In this document: positions 32,365 through 44,105 of the stretch, piece after piece
Layout: each line of letters starts with the position of its first letter
Position numbering within the stretch: position 1 is the first letter of the stretch
Source of the DNA: Cyanobium sp. CH-040
GTDB taxonomy: Bacteria > Cyanobacteriota > Cyanobacteriia > PCC-6307 > Cyanobiaceae
Direction: 5' to 3'
Assembly (NCBI RefSeq): GCF_024346135.1
Contig: NZ_JAGQCJ010000001.1
Span: forward strand, 310,001 to 374,000
DNA length: 64,000 nt
Notes under the pieces: model-generated
Database searches by the model: none
Told to the model about the DNA's origin: nothing
What the model saw: the letters and a program-made list of their open reading frames with translations, nothing else
Made by a program: the position numbers and the translations under genes

Positions 32365-35244
32365 ATGAGGCTCTGGATGCGCCGCCACCGCCGCCGGCTG
32401 CTCACCGCCCTGGTGCTGCTGCTGGCCCTGGTGCTGCCCGGCACCGGCCTGCTGCTGGCCCTGGCCCGGCAGGCACTGGTGCGCAGCTTCGGGCTGGTGG
32501 TGGATCTGATCGGCATCGGCCTGGTGCTGTTTCTGATCGCCGCCTTCCTCGCCCCGCTGGAGGCGCTGGGCTGGTGGGCCGGCTGGTTCGGCGATGGCGA
32601 GGAGGGGCCCGCCAGCCTGGGCGAGCTGGCGGTTCCCATGGCCCCGGAGCGCCCCGTGCGGCGCTGGTTGGTGTATCTCGACGGCATCGGCCAGGCCTCC
32701 CAGGAGGCCCTGCCGGAGGGGGAGGACTTCCTGCGCCGCCTGGCGGCGGCCCTGCCGGCCGACATCGCCATCCTGCGCGGCCTGATGCCCTACTCGATCA
32801 GCAACCAGCCGCTCACCGAGGGCCGCTGGCTGGCGCGCTTCTGGCGCTGGGTGGAGCTGTGGCGCGTGCGCCGTCCCCTCGCCTGGCTGGGGCTGCTGGT
32901 GAACCTGCGCAACCTCACCGTGGTGGCGGTGTCGGCCGACGGCCGCTACGGCCCCCTCTACAACGCCGGCATGGCCGAGCTGATCGTGCAGTCGCTCCTG
33001 GCCAACGGCTACCCCGCCGGCGGCGGCACGCCCATCACCCTGCTGGGCTTCAGCGGCGGCGGCCAGATCTCGCTCGGGGCCCTGCCCCACCTGCGCCGGC
33101 TGCTCGGCGCCCCGGTGGAGGTGATCTCCCTGGCGGGGGTGTTCGCCGGCAACAACCGCTTCCTGCAGGCCGAGCACCTCTTCCACCTGGTGGGGGAGCG
33201 CGACACGGTGGCCCCCCTGGGCTCGATCCTGTTTCCCCGCCGCTGGGCCGTTCACCACTACTCGGACTGGAACCGGGCGCTGCGGCGCGGCAGGGTGACG
33301 CGGGTGCCCCTGGGTCCGGTGGGTCACGAACTGCCGGGCGGCGTGATGGACACCCGGCTCACCCTCCCCGACGGACGCACCCCCATGCAGCAGACGGTGG
33401 ATCTGGTGAGCGCCATCGTTGCCGCACCCCCCGGGGGCGAGGCGGAGCAGACGGCGGGCGGCGCCAACTACCGGCGCTTCCTCGCCAACCGCTGGCACCG
33501 CCCCGATGCGGCCCGCGACCTGGCGCCCCTGAGCGATCCACGCATTCAGCCGCGGCCGCACTGGATCGGCCGGCTGATCCTGCCGGCGGCCGACGCGCGC
33601 GACGGCAGCGTGGGCTTCGAGGTGCTGCAGGCGCCGCCGGGCTGGCAGCACTGCCGCGGCCGGATCGCCGCCCTCCGCTGGCGTGATCCCGCCCTGGCCC
33701 AGGTGACGATGGACGTGCGCTTCAGCGACGAGACCCGCGACAGCGCCCGCGGCGGCAACCTGCACCCGCTGCGGCTCGACGGCTGGCCCCAGGTGACCCC
33801 GCTGGAGTCGCTGGCCGGCGCCCGTCCCGACGATGACGTGCTGGTGCGGCTCGATGGGCCGGTGAGCGTGGAGGGGGGCGAGCTGTCCCCCGCGGGCACG
33901 AACCCGGCGGCGGACCTGCACCTGGAGGTGACGGCCGAACCGCTGCAGACCGCCGGTCTGGCCCGGGCCCTGGTGCGCTTCCTGCGGCCCCTCGACGGCG
34001 ACGCCTGGGAGGCCCTGGCCTTCGATCCGGCCCGCGGCGACTTCAGCGGTCCGCCGCTGCGCCTGCGCCTGCCGGAACCGCTGGCCAACCAGGAGGGCAT
34101 CCTGCCCGCCACCTCCGCGGATCTGGCAGGCAGCGAGCTCAACGGCGAGGGCTGGCTGGTGAGCGGCGTGCCCGACGGCGCCGGCGGTTTCGTGGTGCAG
34201 GCCCTGCTGCCGCGGCGGCTGCGCCGCCTGCCGCCCCAGCGGGTGATCGCCGATCGCCGCGCCGCCTGGCGCTACGTGCGCCACCAGGCCTGGGCCGACA
34301 CCACCCCCGGCGCCGCCAGCTCGGTGCTGGTGTCGCGCCGGGCCAGCGATGCCGATGCCCTGCTGGCCGAGTGGCAGGAGGGCGACCGGCTGCTGGTGCT
34401 GCACGTGTTCGGCGGCATCGGCGGCGAGCAGCGCGAGCAGGCCCTGCGCGGCGGGCTCTGCACCGGCCACTTCGCCTACGGCTTCGGCCGGGTGCTGCGC
34501 GAGCCCCTGGCCGGCGGTGAGCTCGCGGTGGCGGTGGACTACCGCCAGGTGTATGCCCACAACCCCGACGGCATCGTGGCCGGCGCCCAGGACCGCTGGC
34601 GCTACCTGGCCGAGCGGCAGTGGGGCTGGCTGGGCTGCCGGCCCGTGGCCGACATCCTGGTGCGCTTCCCGCCCTTCACCGGCACCTACACCCTCGGCGC
34701 CCCGGGGGAGGAGCGGCAGCGCTGCCCGCTGGACACCTTCGGCCGCCAGCTCACGGCGATGATGGCCCGCTACCGCATCGGCGACGGCAGCGGCGGCACG
34801 TTCGTGGGGCCGGCCCACAACTGCGCCCAGGACTCCAACCTCGCCCTGTTCGCCGCCATCCGCGACCTGGAGGCCGAGATCCGCGGCGTCGATCCCATGC
34901 GCCTGCAGCGCTGGCGCGAGCGTCAGCCGGAGCAGGCCGGGCGTCTGGCCACGCTGCTGGATATGGAGCGGATCCTGCGCGGCCGGCTGCTGCCGATCCC
35001 GCCCCTGCGCGACGACTGGGAGCGGGGCTCGGTGCGGCTGGGCAGCAGCCTCGACGACCAGCCCCTGCGCGACCTGCTCCAGGGCCTGGGCAGCTGGCGG
35101 TCGCTGCTGCCGCGCCTGGCCTGCGAAACCGTGCTGAGGGTGTTCCTCGACCTGGGCGCCTCCGCCCTGGTGCTGCGCGCCAACCAGGTGGGCGGCCGCA
35201 ACCCGCGCATCGCTCCGGTGGCGCCGTTCACGATCGGCTGCTGA
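32365..35244 (+). CDS. Large membrane-anchored hydrolase-like protein (unknown)
   Basis: The 959-residue protein has two N-terminal membrane helices (about 11-34 and 44-66), then an alpha/beta-hydrolase-like region. There WLVYLDGIGQ (101-110) begins the sheet and LLGFSGGGQ (S230 in G-F-S-G-G) looks like a nucleophile elbow. The middle section is rich in beta strands. The C-terminal third has VLHVFGGIGGEQREQALRGGLCTGHFAYG, PPFTGTYTLGAP and GTFVGPAHNCAQDSNLALF, conserved-looking His/Asn/Cys segments that could form a second active site. The unusual combination is not a family I can name. Cotranscribed with the upstream membrane protein by spacing. Confidence 0.7.
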   Translation: MRLWMRRHRRRLLTALVLLLALVLPGTGLLLALARQALVRSFGLVVDLIGIGLVLFLIAAFLAPLEALGWWAGWFGDGEEGPASLGELAVPMAPERPVRRWLVYLDGIGQASQEALPEGEDFLRRLAAALPADIAILRGLMPYSISNQPLTEGRWLARFWRWVELWRVRRPLAWLGLLVNLRNLTVVAVSADGRYGPLYNAGMAELIVQSLLANGYPAGGGTPITLLGFSGGGQISLGALPHLRRLLGAPVEVISLAGVFAGNNRFLQAEHLFHLVGERDTVAPLGSILFPRRWAVHHYSDWNRALRRGRVTRVPLGPVGHELPGGVMDTRLTLPDGRTPMQQTVDLVSAIVAAPPGGEAEQTAGGANYRRFLANRWHRPDAARDLAPLSDPRIQPRPHWIGRLILPAADARDGSVGFEVLQAPPGWQHCRGRIAALRWRDPALAQVTMDVRFSDETRDSARGGNLHPLRLDGWPQVTPLESLAGARPDDDVLVRLDGPVSVEGGELSPAGTNPAADLHLEVTAEPLQTAGLARALVRFLRPLDGDAWEALAFDPARGDFSGPPLRLRLPEPLANQEGILPATSADLAGSELNGEGWLVSGVPDGAGGFVVQALLPRRLRRLPPQRVIADRRAAWRYVRHQAWADTTPGAASSVLVSRRASDADALLAEWQEGDRLLVLHVFGGIGGEQREQALRGGLCTGHFAYGFGRVLREPLAGGELAVAVDYRQVYAHNPDGIVAGAQDRWRYLAERQWGWLGCRPVADILVRFPPFTGTYTLGAPGEERQRCPLDTFGRQLTAMMARYRIGDGSGGTFVGPAHNCAQDSNLALFAAIRDLEAEIRGVDPMRLQRWRERQPEQAGRLATLLDMERILRGRLLPIPPLRDDWERGSVRLGSSLDDQPLRDLLQGLGSWRSLLPRLACETVLRVFLDLGASALVLRANQVGGRNPRIAPVAPFTIGC

Positions 35245-35355
35245 AGCGGTCGGAGCCAGGAGCGGACCATCAAGGCCGTGACCAGCCAGAGAGGTCGTCG
35301 ACCGCTTGGACCTTGCCAGGGGGACTTACGGTGAGCCTCTCTGGCATGACGGGCG

Positions 35356-35916
35356 ATGGCTGATCCCCGATTCTTTCGCTGTGACGGCGATACCTACGAC
35401 GAGCAGGCGAACAACCCCTTCAGGAAGCCGGTTGCGGAGGCTTTCGATGAGATCACCGGCAGCGGCAATCCCTATTCGCTGAGGGGCCTGAAAACGGGTT
35501 TCGAGATCACCGAGAAGACCTTCGAAACCACCATCAGGGGTCGCCTGGAGGATTCCGGATCTGATCCATTCGATTTCAGCTTCCGCCTGGACATCGACAC
35601 CAGAGGCAAGGCGGTACCCGTGAAGAACGACCCGTCAACGGCCAGGGAATTCAAGATCCGCAGAGCTGAAGGTGTGCTGCGGATCAAGGGTGAATCCGGC
35701 GTCACTCTCGGCAGCGTGGCCTTCAACCTCCGCACCCTCTCCCCGATCAAGTTGTGCCGGGAGGGGTTCGATGGAGATTTCGAGGCCATCGCCGGCAAGA
35801 TCGATCCGGACCGCAGCAGCCTCAGGGGTACGGGAGCCTTCAAGGGCTTGTCGCTGGAGAGCCTCGGCAGCCTCGACGGTGGACTCATGGAGCTGATGCC
35901 GCTCGGCGTCGCCTAG
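35356..35916 (+). CDS. Hypothetical protein
   Basis: The 186-residue protein begins MADPRFFRCDGDTYDEQANN. It has no signal peptide or membrane segment, a high share of charged residues and alternating beta-type stretches (FDFSFRLDIDTRG, RRAEGVLRIKGESGVTLGSVAFNLRTL). Its codon use is a little less GC-extreme than its neighbours. No motif or family is recognised. The stop is 8 nt before the following hydrolase gene, so they are probably cotranscribed. Confidence 0.6.
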   Translation: MADPRFFRCDGDTYDEQANNPFRKPVAEAFDEITGSGNPYSLRGLKTGFEITEKTFETTIRGRLEDSGSDPFDFSFRLDIDTRGKAVPVKNDPSTAREFKIRRAEGVLRIKGESGVTLGSVAFNLRTLSPIKLCREGFDGDFEAIAGKIDPDRSSLRGTGAFKGLSLESLGSLDGGLMELMPLGVA

Positions 35917-35923
35917 AGAACCA

Positions 35924-36682
35924 GTGGCACGGTGGCTGGGCTGGATCGGCGGGCTGGCGCTGGCCTACGGCGGCCTCTGTCTGCTGATGGCCATGACCCA
36001 GCGCTCCTTCATCTACTTCCCCAGGCCAGCCGGTGATCCCTCCGGCCGGCTGGCGCTGGAGGTGGAGGGCACGCGGGTGCTGGTGGCCCATCGGCCCCAT
36101 CCCGGGCCCCGGGCGCTGATCTACTTCGGCGGCAACGCTGAAGATGTCTCCCTCACCCGCGCAGAGCTGGCGGCCCTGCTGCCGGACACGGCCCTCTATC
36201 TGCTCCACTACCGCGGCTACGGCGGCAGCGAGGGCCGGCCCAGCGAGACGGCCCTGCGCGCCGACGCCCGGGCCCTCTACGCCCATGTGGCCGAGCGCCA
36301 CAGCGCGATCACCTTGGTGGGCCGCAGCCTGGGCACCGGTCCGGCGGTGCACCTGGCCGCCACCCGGCCGGTGCAGCGGCTGGTGCTGCTGGTGCCCTTC
36401 GACAGCCTGGCGGCGGTGGCCCGCGGCGCCATGCCCTGGCTGCCGGTGGATCTGCTGCTGCGCGACCGCTGGGATGCGGCCGACGAGGCCCCGAAGGTGC
36501 GCGTCCCCACCACGATCGTGGCGGCGGCCTTCGATGCGGTGGTGCCCACGCGCCACGCCGAAGCCCTGCATCGCGCCTTCCCGCCCGGCGTGGCCGAGCT
36601 GGTGCTGGTTCCCGACCTCGACCACAACACGCCCATCCTCGATTCGCCGGCCTTCCGCGCTGCCCTGGCGGGACCCCGCTAA
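35924..36682 (+). CDS. Alpha/beta hydrolase, membrane-anchored (BEM46/ABHD17-like)
   Basis: The 252-residue protein has one N-terminal membrane helix (WIGGLALAYGGLCLLMAM) and then SFIYFPRP, typical of this subgroup. The catalytic frame is LIYFGGNAEDV (oxyanion loop), YLLHYRGYGGSEGRP, the nucleophile elbow LVGRSLGTGPA (G-R-S-L-G), an acid in AAAFDAVVPTRHAE and the His in VPDLDHNTPI. Probably a thioesterase or lipase-like enzyme facing the membrane; substrate unknown. GTG start at 35924. Confidence 0.83.
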   Translation: MARWLGWIGGLALAYGGLCLLMAMTQRSFIYFPRPAGDPSGRLALEVEGTRVLVAHRPHPGPRALIYFGGNAEDVSLTRAELAALLPDTALYLLHYRGYGGSEGRPSETALRADARALYAHVAERHSAITLVGRSLGTGPAVHLAATRPVQRLVLLVPFDSLAAVARGAMPWLPVDLLLRDRWDAADEAPKVRVPTTIVAAAFDAVVPTRHAEALHRAFPPGVAELVLVPDLDHNTPILDSPAFRAALAGPR

Positions 36683-36691
36683 GGACTGTGA

Positions 36692-38956
<2,265 letters not shown>

Positions 38957-39066
38957 CTGGATGCGACAAAGACAGCCGCTACAACCCCGTGGCCCTGAAG
39001 CACTTGTGCCTGGCCTGGTGAATGCCAGGCGGAATCATTGGCGAGGGCTGAAGGAGAATAAATGGC

Positions 39067-41535
39067 TCATGCAAATGCTGAAAACTGTTGCTCTTCAAAG
39101 TCTAAATCGAAAGTTCCATTGAACACGGAAGTGCTGGCCGTGCCAAAGTCAATTGTCCTCCTGGCAACGGGGCCAAAGTTGAAATCACCATCTATCCCGG
39201 GCACATCAAACTCAACACCTGCTTCCAGAAACTTTGTCCTCAGGTCCCCACCGACGCCCAAGTCGGTCTTGTTTGACAATCTGGACTGCTGATCTAGGAT
39301 GAACCTGAAATCAATATTGCCATCATTATTTGTGTCGATTGAAGACGCATTGCCGATTATGAGCTCATCGCCAATGGTGTGTTTTTGCGACGTGCCATTT
39401 TCGAATATGATCTGCCCGGTGATCTCATCGAGACTTAGGCTGAATTCCTGGATGAATCTGAGGAAGGTGCTCAAGTCGAGATCCACGGTTTCGAAGAATC
39501 CTTTGAGAGATCCGAGGCCATCTAGGAAGGAAATGTCAAACCGTTGATCAAAGGGATTCGAGAAACCTGCAGGGTTGCTACCAAACCCATTCAAATACGC
39601 GGTTATCAGCTCGTCGATGTCGACGGTCAATCCGAGGAAATTGTCACTCCCAGACCCAGACAGGGGTTCGTCTCCGGGGGGGAGTGTATCCGAAATCGAT
39701 AGATCTGGCCAATTAAAACTAAGCGAAAAGAAGCCTGGCCCCAAAAACTCTGGAACTTTAATGTCAAAATCGAGATCTTCACTGTCGAGACTCAGAATCT
39801 CTGCAGACTGTTTGCCGGTGTTCAGACCACCCAGGGGAAATGTTTCATTAACATCCCCACCAAGATCCCCAAGTGGGACGTCAACCACAAGTTGCAGAAA
39901 TGAACTGAATATTATATCATAAATAAAGTCAAGATCATAGCTGCCCCTCGGGCCCTGGGTGGTAAAGGCTGCATCAACCAGCTCCCTGCTGGTCTGGATT
40001 TTCAGAAAGTCGAGCGTTCGGTTATAACCCGTCTCCACCGTTATATCCTGGGTTGCCGATGCATCAATCGAGCCGCCCTCAAAGGTCAGTTTTGATTGGA
40101 AGCCGGCAGTAAAATTATAGTCAAGGCCTGCAGTTAGTGAGAGACTGCCTAATTCTCCAGCATCGACACTTCGGGTGGACCTGAATCCTGCTGGTATGCC
40201 TGCAAAGCTGCCGCCCAGGAATTCATCAGACTCGAACTTAAAGGCGTCACCATCAGACCAGATGCTCTGATCATTGGCTTCAAACTTCAGCTGCTCAACA
40301 ATACTGTTGTGGTCGAAAACAATCTCAACGGGTGCGGAGGAGCCGATCTGTTGATCCCCATTCAGCTTTTCTTCAGACCATGCATCGAATGTGATGTCAA
40401 AGTCGTAGTCGCGAACGGGATCCAGGGTGAGCAGAAAATCTTTGGTGAAGGTTAGTGGCTGATCAGTTGAGCTGAACTGGCCAGGCGTGATCGTTGCTCC
40501 TTCCGGCAGGCCTCCGGGAATACTGGCCAGAATTCGGTCAATGAACTCGGACTCGTCATCATCGGTCTGGGTTGCGGTGACGCGAATGTTGATCTGGCTG
40601 ACATCCACCTTCCCATTCACCTCTACTGGCAGCAGTTCCCATTCCACCAGCGGCACATCGGCGACTGGCGTGATCGGCGCAATGGTGACTGTGGCAAAAT
40701 CAGTGCCGCCGTTGTTATCCTTGATGCAATAAACGAAGCTGTCTCCCAGAGTCAAGGGATCAAGCGTCGGTGAGTCTGTAAATGGTGTGTAGAGGATGGC
40801 ATCGCCTGGTTCGGAGTCTGCATCCGATCCATCCACGATCTCCACCGTTCCCCACTGCGGCAGGCGCTCGAAACCATGAATGGTGAGCGTGTCGCCATCG
40901 GCATCCGTGTCGTTGGCCAGCACCTCCAGAAGAATCCCCTGAGCGGATGCTCGTGGATCGTCCAGTCCTGCAGCTCCATCCTCGAAGATGCTGTAGGTGT
41001 CATCGTTGGCATCCGGTGCCGCGGGCGCGAGGGTCGTGAGCTTGGCGGAGCCGTTGCGGCGCCCACCGATTGCGCCTGTGCTCGTGACTCTGGCCCCGAA
41101 CTGGACCTGGGCGATGTCATCGAGGCTGAGTGGTGTTTCACCACTTAGAATGAAAGACGTGAACTGAATATCGTCTCCCCGGCCAATTCCAGGCCCACCA
41201 AATTCGATGCCAATATCGAATGGGCTCCTCCCACCGCCTCTCATGTTGGCCCCATTGCCGAGATCGATCACATTGCCGGTGCCGAAGTCGGTGATGTCCG
41301 TGCCTTCAACACTGAGGCCGTCCAGAGAGCTGCCAAAGTCGAAGAACAGGCCTCTTAGGTCGCCAGTGAGCCCACGATTGCCAAGTACGGTAGCCTCGAA
41401 GAAAATCTTGCCAGTATCCGAGCCTTCGCCCTCATAGGCATAGATCTCAATATCCGGACTTCTTCCATCGCCAGGGATAATGAATCGGATGCTGCGCAGG
41501 CAGTCGGTTGTCAGTGCCAGAGTCATGACAGGCAA
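39067..41535 (-). CDS. Large cadherin-like surface or secreted protein
   Basis: The 822-residue acidic, beta-rich protein has no clear signal peptide, though the short N-terminus before RSIRFIIPGDG is uncertain and ATG at 41526 is a possible start. A region at about 10-170 (IEIYAYEGEGS, FFDFGSSLDGLSVEGTDITDF) resembles domains of cyanobacterial extracellular proteins. A tandem cadherin-like/Big_9 unit follows at about 180-290 (DTYSIFEDGA, LEVLANDTDADGDTLTI, GDSFVYCIKDNNGG). The C-terminus has an EF-like DTNNDGNIDF loop. It probably binds Ca2+ and acts outside the cell, perhaps in adhesion. GC is visibly lower than in flanking genes, which suggests recent acquisition. Confidence 0.7.
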   Translation of the reverse strand: MPVMTLALTTDCLRSIRFIIPGDGRSPDIEIYAYEGEGSDTGKIFFEATVLGNRGLTGDLRGLFFDFGSSLDGLSVEGTDITDFGTGNVIDLGNGANMRGGGRSPFDIGIEFGGPGIGRGDDIQFTSFILSGETPLSLDDIAQVQFGARVTSTGAIGGRRNGSAKLTTLAPAAPDANDDTYSIFEDGAAGLDDPRASAQGILLEVLANDTDADGDTLTIHGFERLPQWGTVEIVDGSDADSEPGDAILYTPFTDSPTLDPLTLGDSFVYCIKDNNGGTDFATVTIAPITPVADVPLVEWELLPVEVNGKVDVSQINIRVTATQTDDDESEFIDRILASIPGGLPEGATITPGQFSSTDQPLTFTKDFLLTLDPVRDYDFDITFDAWSEEKLNGDQQIGSSAPVEIVFDHNSIVEQLKFEANDQSIWSDGDAFKFESDEFLGGSFAGIPAGFRSTRSVDAGELGSLSLTAGLDYNFTAGFQSKLTFEGGSIDASATQDITVETGYNRTLDFLKIQTSRELVDAAFTTQGPRGSYDLDFIYDIIFSSFLQLVVDVPLGDLGGDVNETFPLGGLNTGKQSAEILSLDSEDLDFDIKVPEFLGPGFFSLSFNWPDLSISDTLPPGDEPLSGSGSDNFLGLTVDIDELITAYLNGFGSNPAGFSNPFDQRFDISFLDGLGSLKGFFETVDLDLSTFLRFIQEFSLSLDEITGQIIFENGTSQKHTIGDELIIGNASSIDTNNDGNIDFRFILDQQSRLSNKTDLGVGGDLRTKFLEAGVEFDVPGIDGDFNFGPVARRTIDFGTASTSVFNGTFDLDFEEQQFSAFA

Positions 41536-41870
41536 GCAGGACTACGTGGGTAGAAACGCGTGGCGATCTGGGCTTTTGGCGTGTGACACGCTTGCAATCA
41601 GCGGTCGTCGCAATGGGCCTCAGTGCAGCGTCTTCCACTGTAAGCAGAAGAATGCATCGCAGACTAGCGCTCTGGGGCCTGATTGAGGCTGCCAATTCCG
41701 GCTCCCGTATCAATTGCTACTTGGCTGGGTTCTTATGGCTCAGGCGCATGAAGTCCTGCTGCTTGGTTTGTTTCCCAGTCCACATCATTTGCGCTCCATT
41801 CGTGCTGCACGTGCTGGCACCTCACCCAGCGCGCCTCTGCTTCCGGAATGGCGTTATGAGCCTCAAGCCA
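41536..41870. other. 335-nt gene-free stretch
   Basis: This mid-GC sequence lies between the start of the leftward surface-protein gene and the end of the leftward tkt gene. The surface-protein promoter should lie in its left part. No credible gene was found in any frame: overlapping small frames on both strands have no recognisable product. A GCGTTATGAG near 41850 resembles an attC core but has no partner. Confidence 0.4.
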
Positions 41871-41896
41871 TAAAAATGCCCCGCCATCGGCGGGGC
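41871..41896 (-). terminator. Rho-independent terminator of tkt
   Basis: A perfect 8-bp GC stem (GCCCCGCC 41878-41885 with GGCGGGGC 41889-41896) has a 3-nt loop. It is followed on the minus strand by a T-run (complement of 41872-41876). It lies 38 nt beyond the tkt stop. Confidence 0.85.
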
Positions 41897-41934
41897 CCGC
41901 AGATCTCAGAGGCAGAAGCCTGAGGCCGGCCGGA

Positions 41935-43959
41935 TCAGCCCAGGGCCTTGGCCTTGGCCACCACGTTGTCCACGGTGAAGCCGAACTGCTCCATGCACAC
42001 CGGGCCCGGCGCGGAGGCACCGAAACGGTCGATCGACACGCTGTCGCCCTCGAAGCCCAGGAACTTGTGCCAGCCGAAGCTGCAGGACGCTTCCACCACC
42101 AGGCGCTTGCGGCAGGCGGCTGGCAGTACGCTTTCGCGGTAGGCGGCATCCTGCTCCTCGAACAGCTCCACGCAGGGCATCGACACCACGCGCACGTTCC
42201 GGCCCTCGGCCCGCAGCTGGGCGGCGGCCTTGGTGCAGAGCTCCAGCTCGGTGCCGGTGCCGATCAGGATCAGGTCGGGGGCACCGTCGCTGCCCTCGAG
42301 GATGTAGCCACCCCGGGCCACGGCGGCGGCGCTGGAGCTGGCCTGGTTGGCCATCGCCTGGCGGCTGAGGATCAGGGCTGTGGGGCGGTGACGGTTGGCC
42401 ACGGCCACCTGGTAGGCGCCGCTGGTCTCGTTGCCGTCGCCGGGGCGGATCACCAGCAGATTGGGCAGGGCCCGCAGGCTGGCCAGGGTCTCGATCGGCT
42501 GGTGGGTGGGGCCGTCCTCGCCCAGACCGATGGAGTCGTGGGTGAGCACGTAGATCACACCCAGTTCGCTGAGGGCCGAGAGGCGGATGGCGCCGAGCGC
42601 GTAGCCGGCGAACACCGCGAAGGTGCCGCCGTAGGGGATCAGGCCGCTGCCGTGGTAGGCGAGGCCGTTGAGGATCGAGGCCATGGCGTGCTCGCGCACG
42701 CCGAAGTGCAGGTAGCGGTTGGCCTCGGCGCCCTTCTGGAAGCTCTTCTCCCCCTTGATGTCGGTGAGGTTGGAGTGGGTGAGGTCGGCCGAACCGCCGA
42801 TCAGCTCGGGCAGCTTCGGACCGATGGCATTGAGGCAGTTGTAGGAGTGCTGGCGGGTCGCCAGGCCCTTGTCCTCGGCGCTGAAGCTGGGCAGAGCCGC
42901 ATCCCAGCCCTGGGGCAGCTCGCCGCGCAGCTGGCGCTCGAACTCGGCCGCCTCGGAGGGATAGCTGCGGCGGTAGTCGTCGAGCCGGTTGTTCCAGTCG
43001 GCCTCGGCGGCGGCGCCGCGGCTCACGGCCTGGCGCCAGTGGTCGTAGGCCTCCTGAGGCACCTCGAAGGGGCCATAGGTCCAGCCCAGGTTCTTGCGGG
43101 TGAGCTCGGCCTCGTCGGCCCCCAGGGCGGCACCGTGCACACCGGCGGTGTTGGCCTTGTTGGGCGAGCCGTAGCCGATCGTGGTGGTGACCTTGATGAT
43201 CGAGGGACGGTCGGTGACGGCCTTGGCCTCCTCGATGGCGCGGGCGATGCCGGCGATGTCGGTGTTGCCGTCCGGCACGTGGACGGTGTGCCAGCCGTAG
43301 GCCTCGTAGCGCTTCAGCACATCCTCGGTGAACGACACATTGGTGTTGCCGTCGATCGTGATGTGGTTGTCGTCGTAGAGGGCGATCAGCTTGCCCAGGC
43401 CCAGGTGGCCGGCCAGGGAGGCGGCCTCGCCGCTCACGCCCTCCTGATTGCAGCCGTCACCCATGAGCACATAGGTGTAGTGGTCGACGATCTCGCAACC
43501 GGGCTTGTTGAAGCGGGCGGCCAGATGGGCCTCGGCCATGGCCAGACCTACGGCGTTGGCGATGCCCTGACCCAGCGGACCGGTGGTGACCTCCACCCCC
43601 GGGGTTTCGAACGTCTCCGGGTGGCCCGGGGTCTTCGAGCCCCACTGGCGGAACTGCTTGATGTCCTCCAGGGTCACCGAGTCGTAGCCGGTGAGGTGCA
43701 GCAGCGCGTACAGCAGCATGCAGCCGTGGCCGGCGGAGAGCACGAAGCGGTCGCGGTTGAACCACTTCGGGTTCTTGGGGTTGTGCCTGAGGACCTTGTC
43801 CCACAGCGCGAAGGCCATGGGGGCGCAGCCCATCGGCAGCCCCGGGTGGCCGGAATTCGACTTGTTGATCGCATCGACGGCCAGGAAGCGGATGCTGTTG
43901 ACGCACAGCGCCTCCAGCTGGCCGGCGGAGGTGGTGAGGGACGGGGGAGCTGCGACCAT
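41935..43959 (-). CDS. tkt: Transketolase
   Basis: The 674-residue thiamine-diphosphate enzyme of the Calvin cycle and pentose-phosphate pathway has substrate and cofactor motifs in order. They are [24 protein letters not shown] at the N-terminus, [18 protein letters not shown], the ThDP motif [25 protein letters not shown]...[32 protein letters not shown], and [18 protein letters not shown] in the pyrimidine domain. It is full length and host-like in composition, with its own terminator. fabF lies 146 nt upstream on the same strand. Confidence 0.97.
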   Translation of the reverse strand: MVAAPPSLTTSAGQLEALCVNSIRFLAVDAINKSNSGHPGLPMGCAPMAFALWDKVLRHNPKNPKWFNRDRFVLSAGHGCMLLYALLHLTGYDSVTLEDIKQFRQWGSKTPGHPETFETPGVEVTTGPLGQGIANAVGLAMAEAHLAARFNKPGCEIVDHYTYVLMGDGCNQEGVSGEAASLAGHLGLGKLIALYDDNHITIDGNTNVSFTEDVLKRYEAYGWHTVHVPDGNTDIAGIARAIEEAKAVTDRPSIIKVTTTIGYGSPNKANTAGVHGAALGADEAELTRKNLGWTYGPFEVPQEAYDHWRQAVSRGAAAEADWNNRLDDYRRSYPSEAAEFERQLRGELPQGWDAALPSFSAEDKGLATRQHSYNCLNAIGPKLPELIGGSADLTHSNLTDIKGEKSFQKGAEANRYLHFGVREHAMASILNGLAYHGSGLIPYGGTFAVFAGYALGAIRLSALSELGVIYVLTHDSIGLGEDGPTHQPIETLASLRALPNLLVIRPGDGNETSGAYQVAVANRHRPTALILSRQAMANQASSSAAAVARGGYILEGSDGAPDLILIGTGTELELCTKAAAQLRAEGRNVRVVSMPCVELFEEQDAAYRESVLPAACRKRLVVEASCSFGWHKFLGFEGDSVSIDRFGASAPGPVCMEQFGFTVDNVVAKAKALG

Positions 43960-44105
43960 CGTTGAGAAGCGAAGGGTGGGGGACGGGGGTCCTGCTGGGG
44001 CGCCGTTGGCGTCAGCGAACGGTTCAGGAGATCAGATCAGGTGATCGGGCCAGGTGATCCGGGCGCGGGGCCCTGGAGCGGAGGGCCGGCCGGCTGAGGG
44101 GTGGC

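Noticed and set aside
41714-41923. Small forward frames downstream of the surface-protein start and a GCGTTATGAG core-like site at about 41850
   Set aside because: No recognisable product, and no complementary AAC arm for an attC. The region also contains the tkt terminator.
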